DNA from: Prochlorococcus sp. AG-355-O17
GTDB lineage: Bacteria > Cyanobacteriota > Cyanobacteriia > PCC-6307 > Cyanobiaceae
NCBI GenBank assembly: GCA_003280655.1
Contig: QCEK01000002.1
Location: 1 to 64,000, forward strand
Reading direction: 5' to 3'
Length of the DNA stretch: 64,000 nt
In this document: positions 63,817 through 64,000 of the stretch, piece after piece
Layout of the letters: each line of letters begins with the position of its first letter
Position numbering within the stretch: position 1 is the stretch's first letter
The notes under the pieces: model-generated
What the model was told of the DNA's origin: nothing
Databases searched by the model: none
What the model saw: the letters and a program-made list of their open reading frames with translations, nothing else
Position numbers and translations under genes: made by a program

Positions 63817-64000
63817 TTAAGATCCTAATTTAAATGCTTCAAGTATAATGGCATAAATCGCACCAATTCTTAATTTATCAACTACGGTCCATAGATAATA
63901 AAATTTTGAACTTGCGGCAGGTTTAATTCTTATAATGATTTCAATAAAAATAATAATTATTGGGACCATTATCAACTCATTTTTACCTTCAGATATAAAT
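63817..64000 (-). CDS. Ycf20-like (DUF565) membrane protein, N-terminus cut by window edge
   Basis: Only the last 60 or so residues are visible. They read through a hydrophobic helix (LIMVPIIIIFIEIIIR) to the family-specific C-terminus LWTVVDKLRIGAIYAIILEA then FKLGS. The LRIGxxYAxxLEAFKLGS ending is typical of the Ycf20/DUF565 family in cyanobacteria and plastids (linked in algae to non-photochemical quenching). The start lies beyond base 64000. Convergent with rpmF. Confidence 0.8.
   Translation of the reverse strand, partial: FISEGKNELIMVPIIIIFIEIIIRIKPAASSKFYYLWTVVDKLRIGAIYAIILEAFKLGS

Overview
The window looks like part of the chromosome of a high-light-adapted Prochlorococcus, or a very close picocyanobacterial relative. 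Signs are the very AT-rich sequence, gaps of only a few bases between genes, single-copy housekeeping genes without IS elements or phage genes, photosystem I PsaK, Ycf49-, Ycf20- and CCB-type proteins shared with plastids, and picocyanobacteria-restricted families such as DUF1651 and DUF3110. Strain-level assignment is not possible from the sequence alone.

Layout. 1-6.8 kb (mostly minus strand): lspA (cut by the window edge), bioY, a MacB-type permease, pyruvate kinase, a MazG-like pyrophosphohydrolase (plus strand), a YggT protein, scpB (no canonical start codon) and ilvA. 6.9-15 kb: dxs, psaK, the DUF3593/DUF2499 pair, an exported peroxiredoxin, rpmB, htpG, hisZ, suhB and a 2Fe-2S ferredoxin. 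15-19 kb: tRNA-Ser(GGA), then dnaK-dnaJ, DUF3110 and a cyclophilin. 19-31.5 kb: ribBA, argC, purN, pgi, leuS, dapF, a cysteine desulfurase, DUF1995, a PBP4-type carboxypeptidase and coaD, with several convergent 3' overlaps. 31.5-43.6 kb: a flavin reductase-like protein, uvrC, hemJ, a PHP protein, cobN, ilvE and metH. 43.6-47.3 kb: small conserved genes, an Ap4A phosphorylase-like enzyme, an RHH/J-domain fusion and a small exported protein lying among three related AT-rich inverted repeats. 47.3-56.5 kb: pheT, rpmG, rpsR, a short RNase II-like protein, metG, lptC, a CCB-type protein, cobU, trmL, tRNA-Met(CAT), clpS and DUF1651.

56.5-60.3 kb is different: a low-density tract of small genes (about 40-130 residues), many too short for routine gene calling. 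It holds a ribbon-helix-helix regulator with palindromic sites at both ends and a divergent small membrane peptide, a lumenal or periplasmic thioredoxin-like protein overlapping a 50-residue gene, a strong bidirectional terminator and a structured hairpin. It is followed by a 2-Cys peroxiredoxin, a polytopic membrane protein, an FtsH homologue that has lost both histidines of its zinc motif, rpmF and the end of a Ycf20-like gene.

Pathways present in part: isoprenoids (dxs), riboflavin (ribBA), cobalamin (cobN, cobU) and its user metH, branched-chain amino acids (ilvA, ilvE), lysine/peptidoglycan (dapF, carboxypeptidase), heme (hemJ), CoA (coaD), translation (rpmB, rpmG, rpsR, rpmF, leuS, pheT, metG, two tRNAs), chaperones (htpG, dnaK, dnaJ) and redox defence (two peroxiredoxins, a thioredoxin-like protein). 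The most unusual items are the pseudoprotease FtsH, the RHH regulatory module, the repeat family around 46.5-47.3 kb, the RHH-J-domain fusion and the scpB start.
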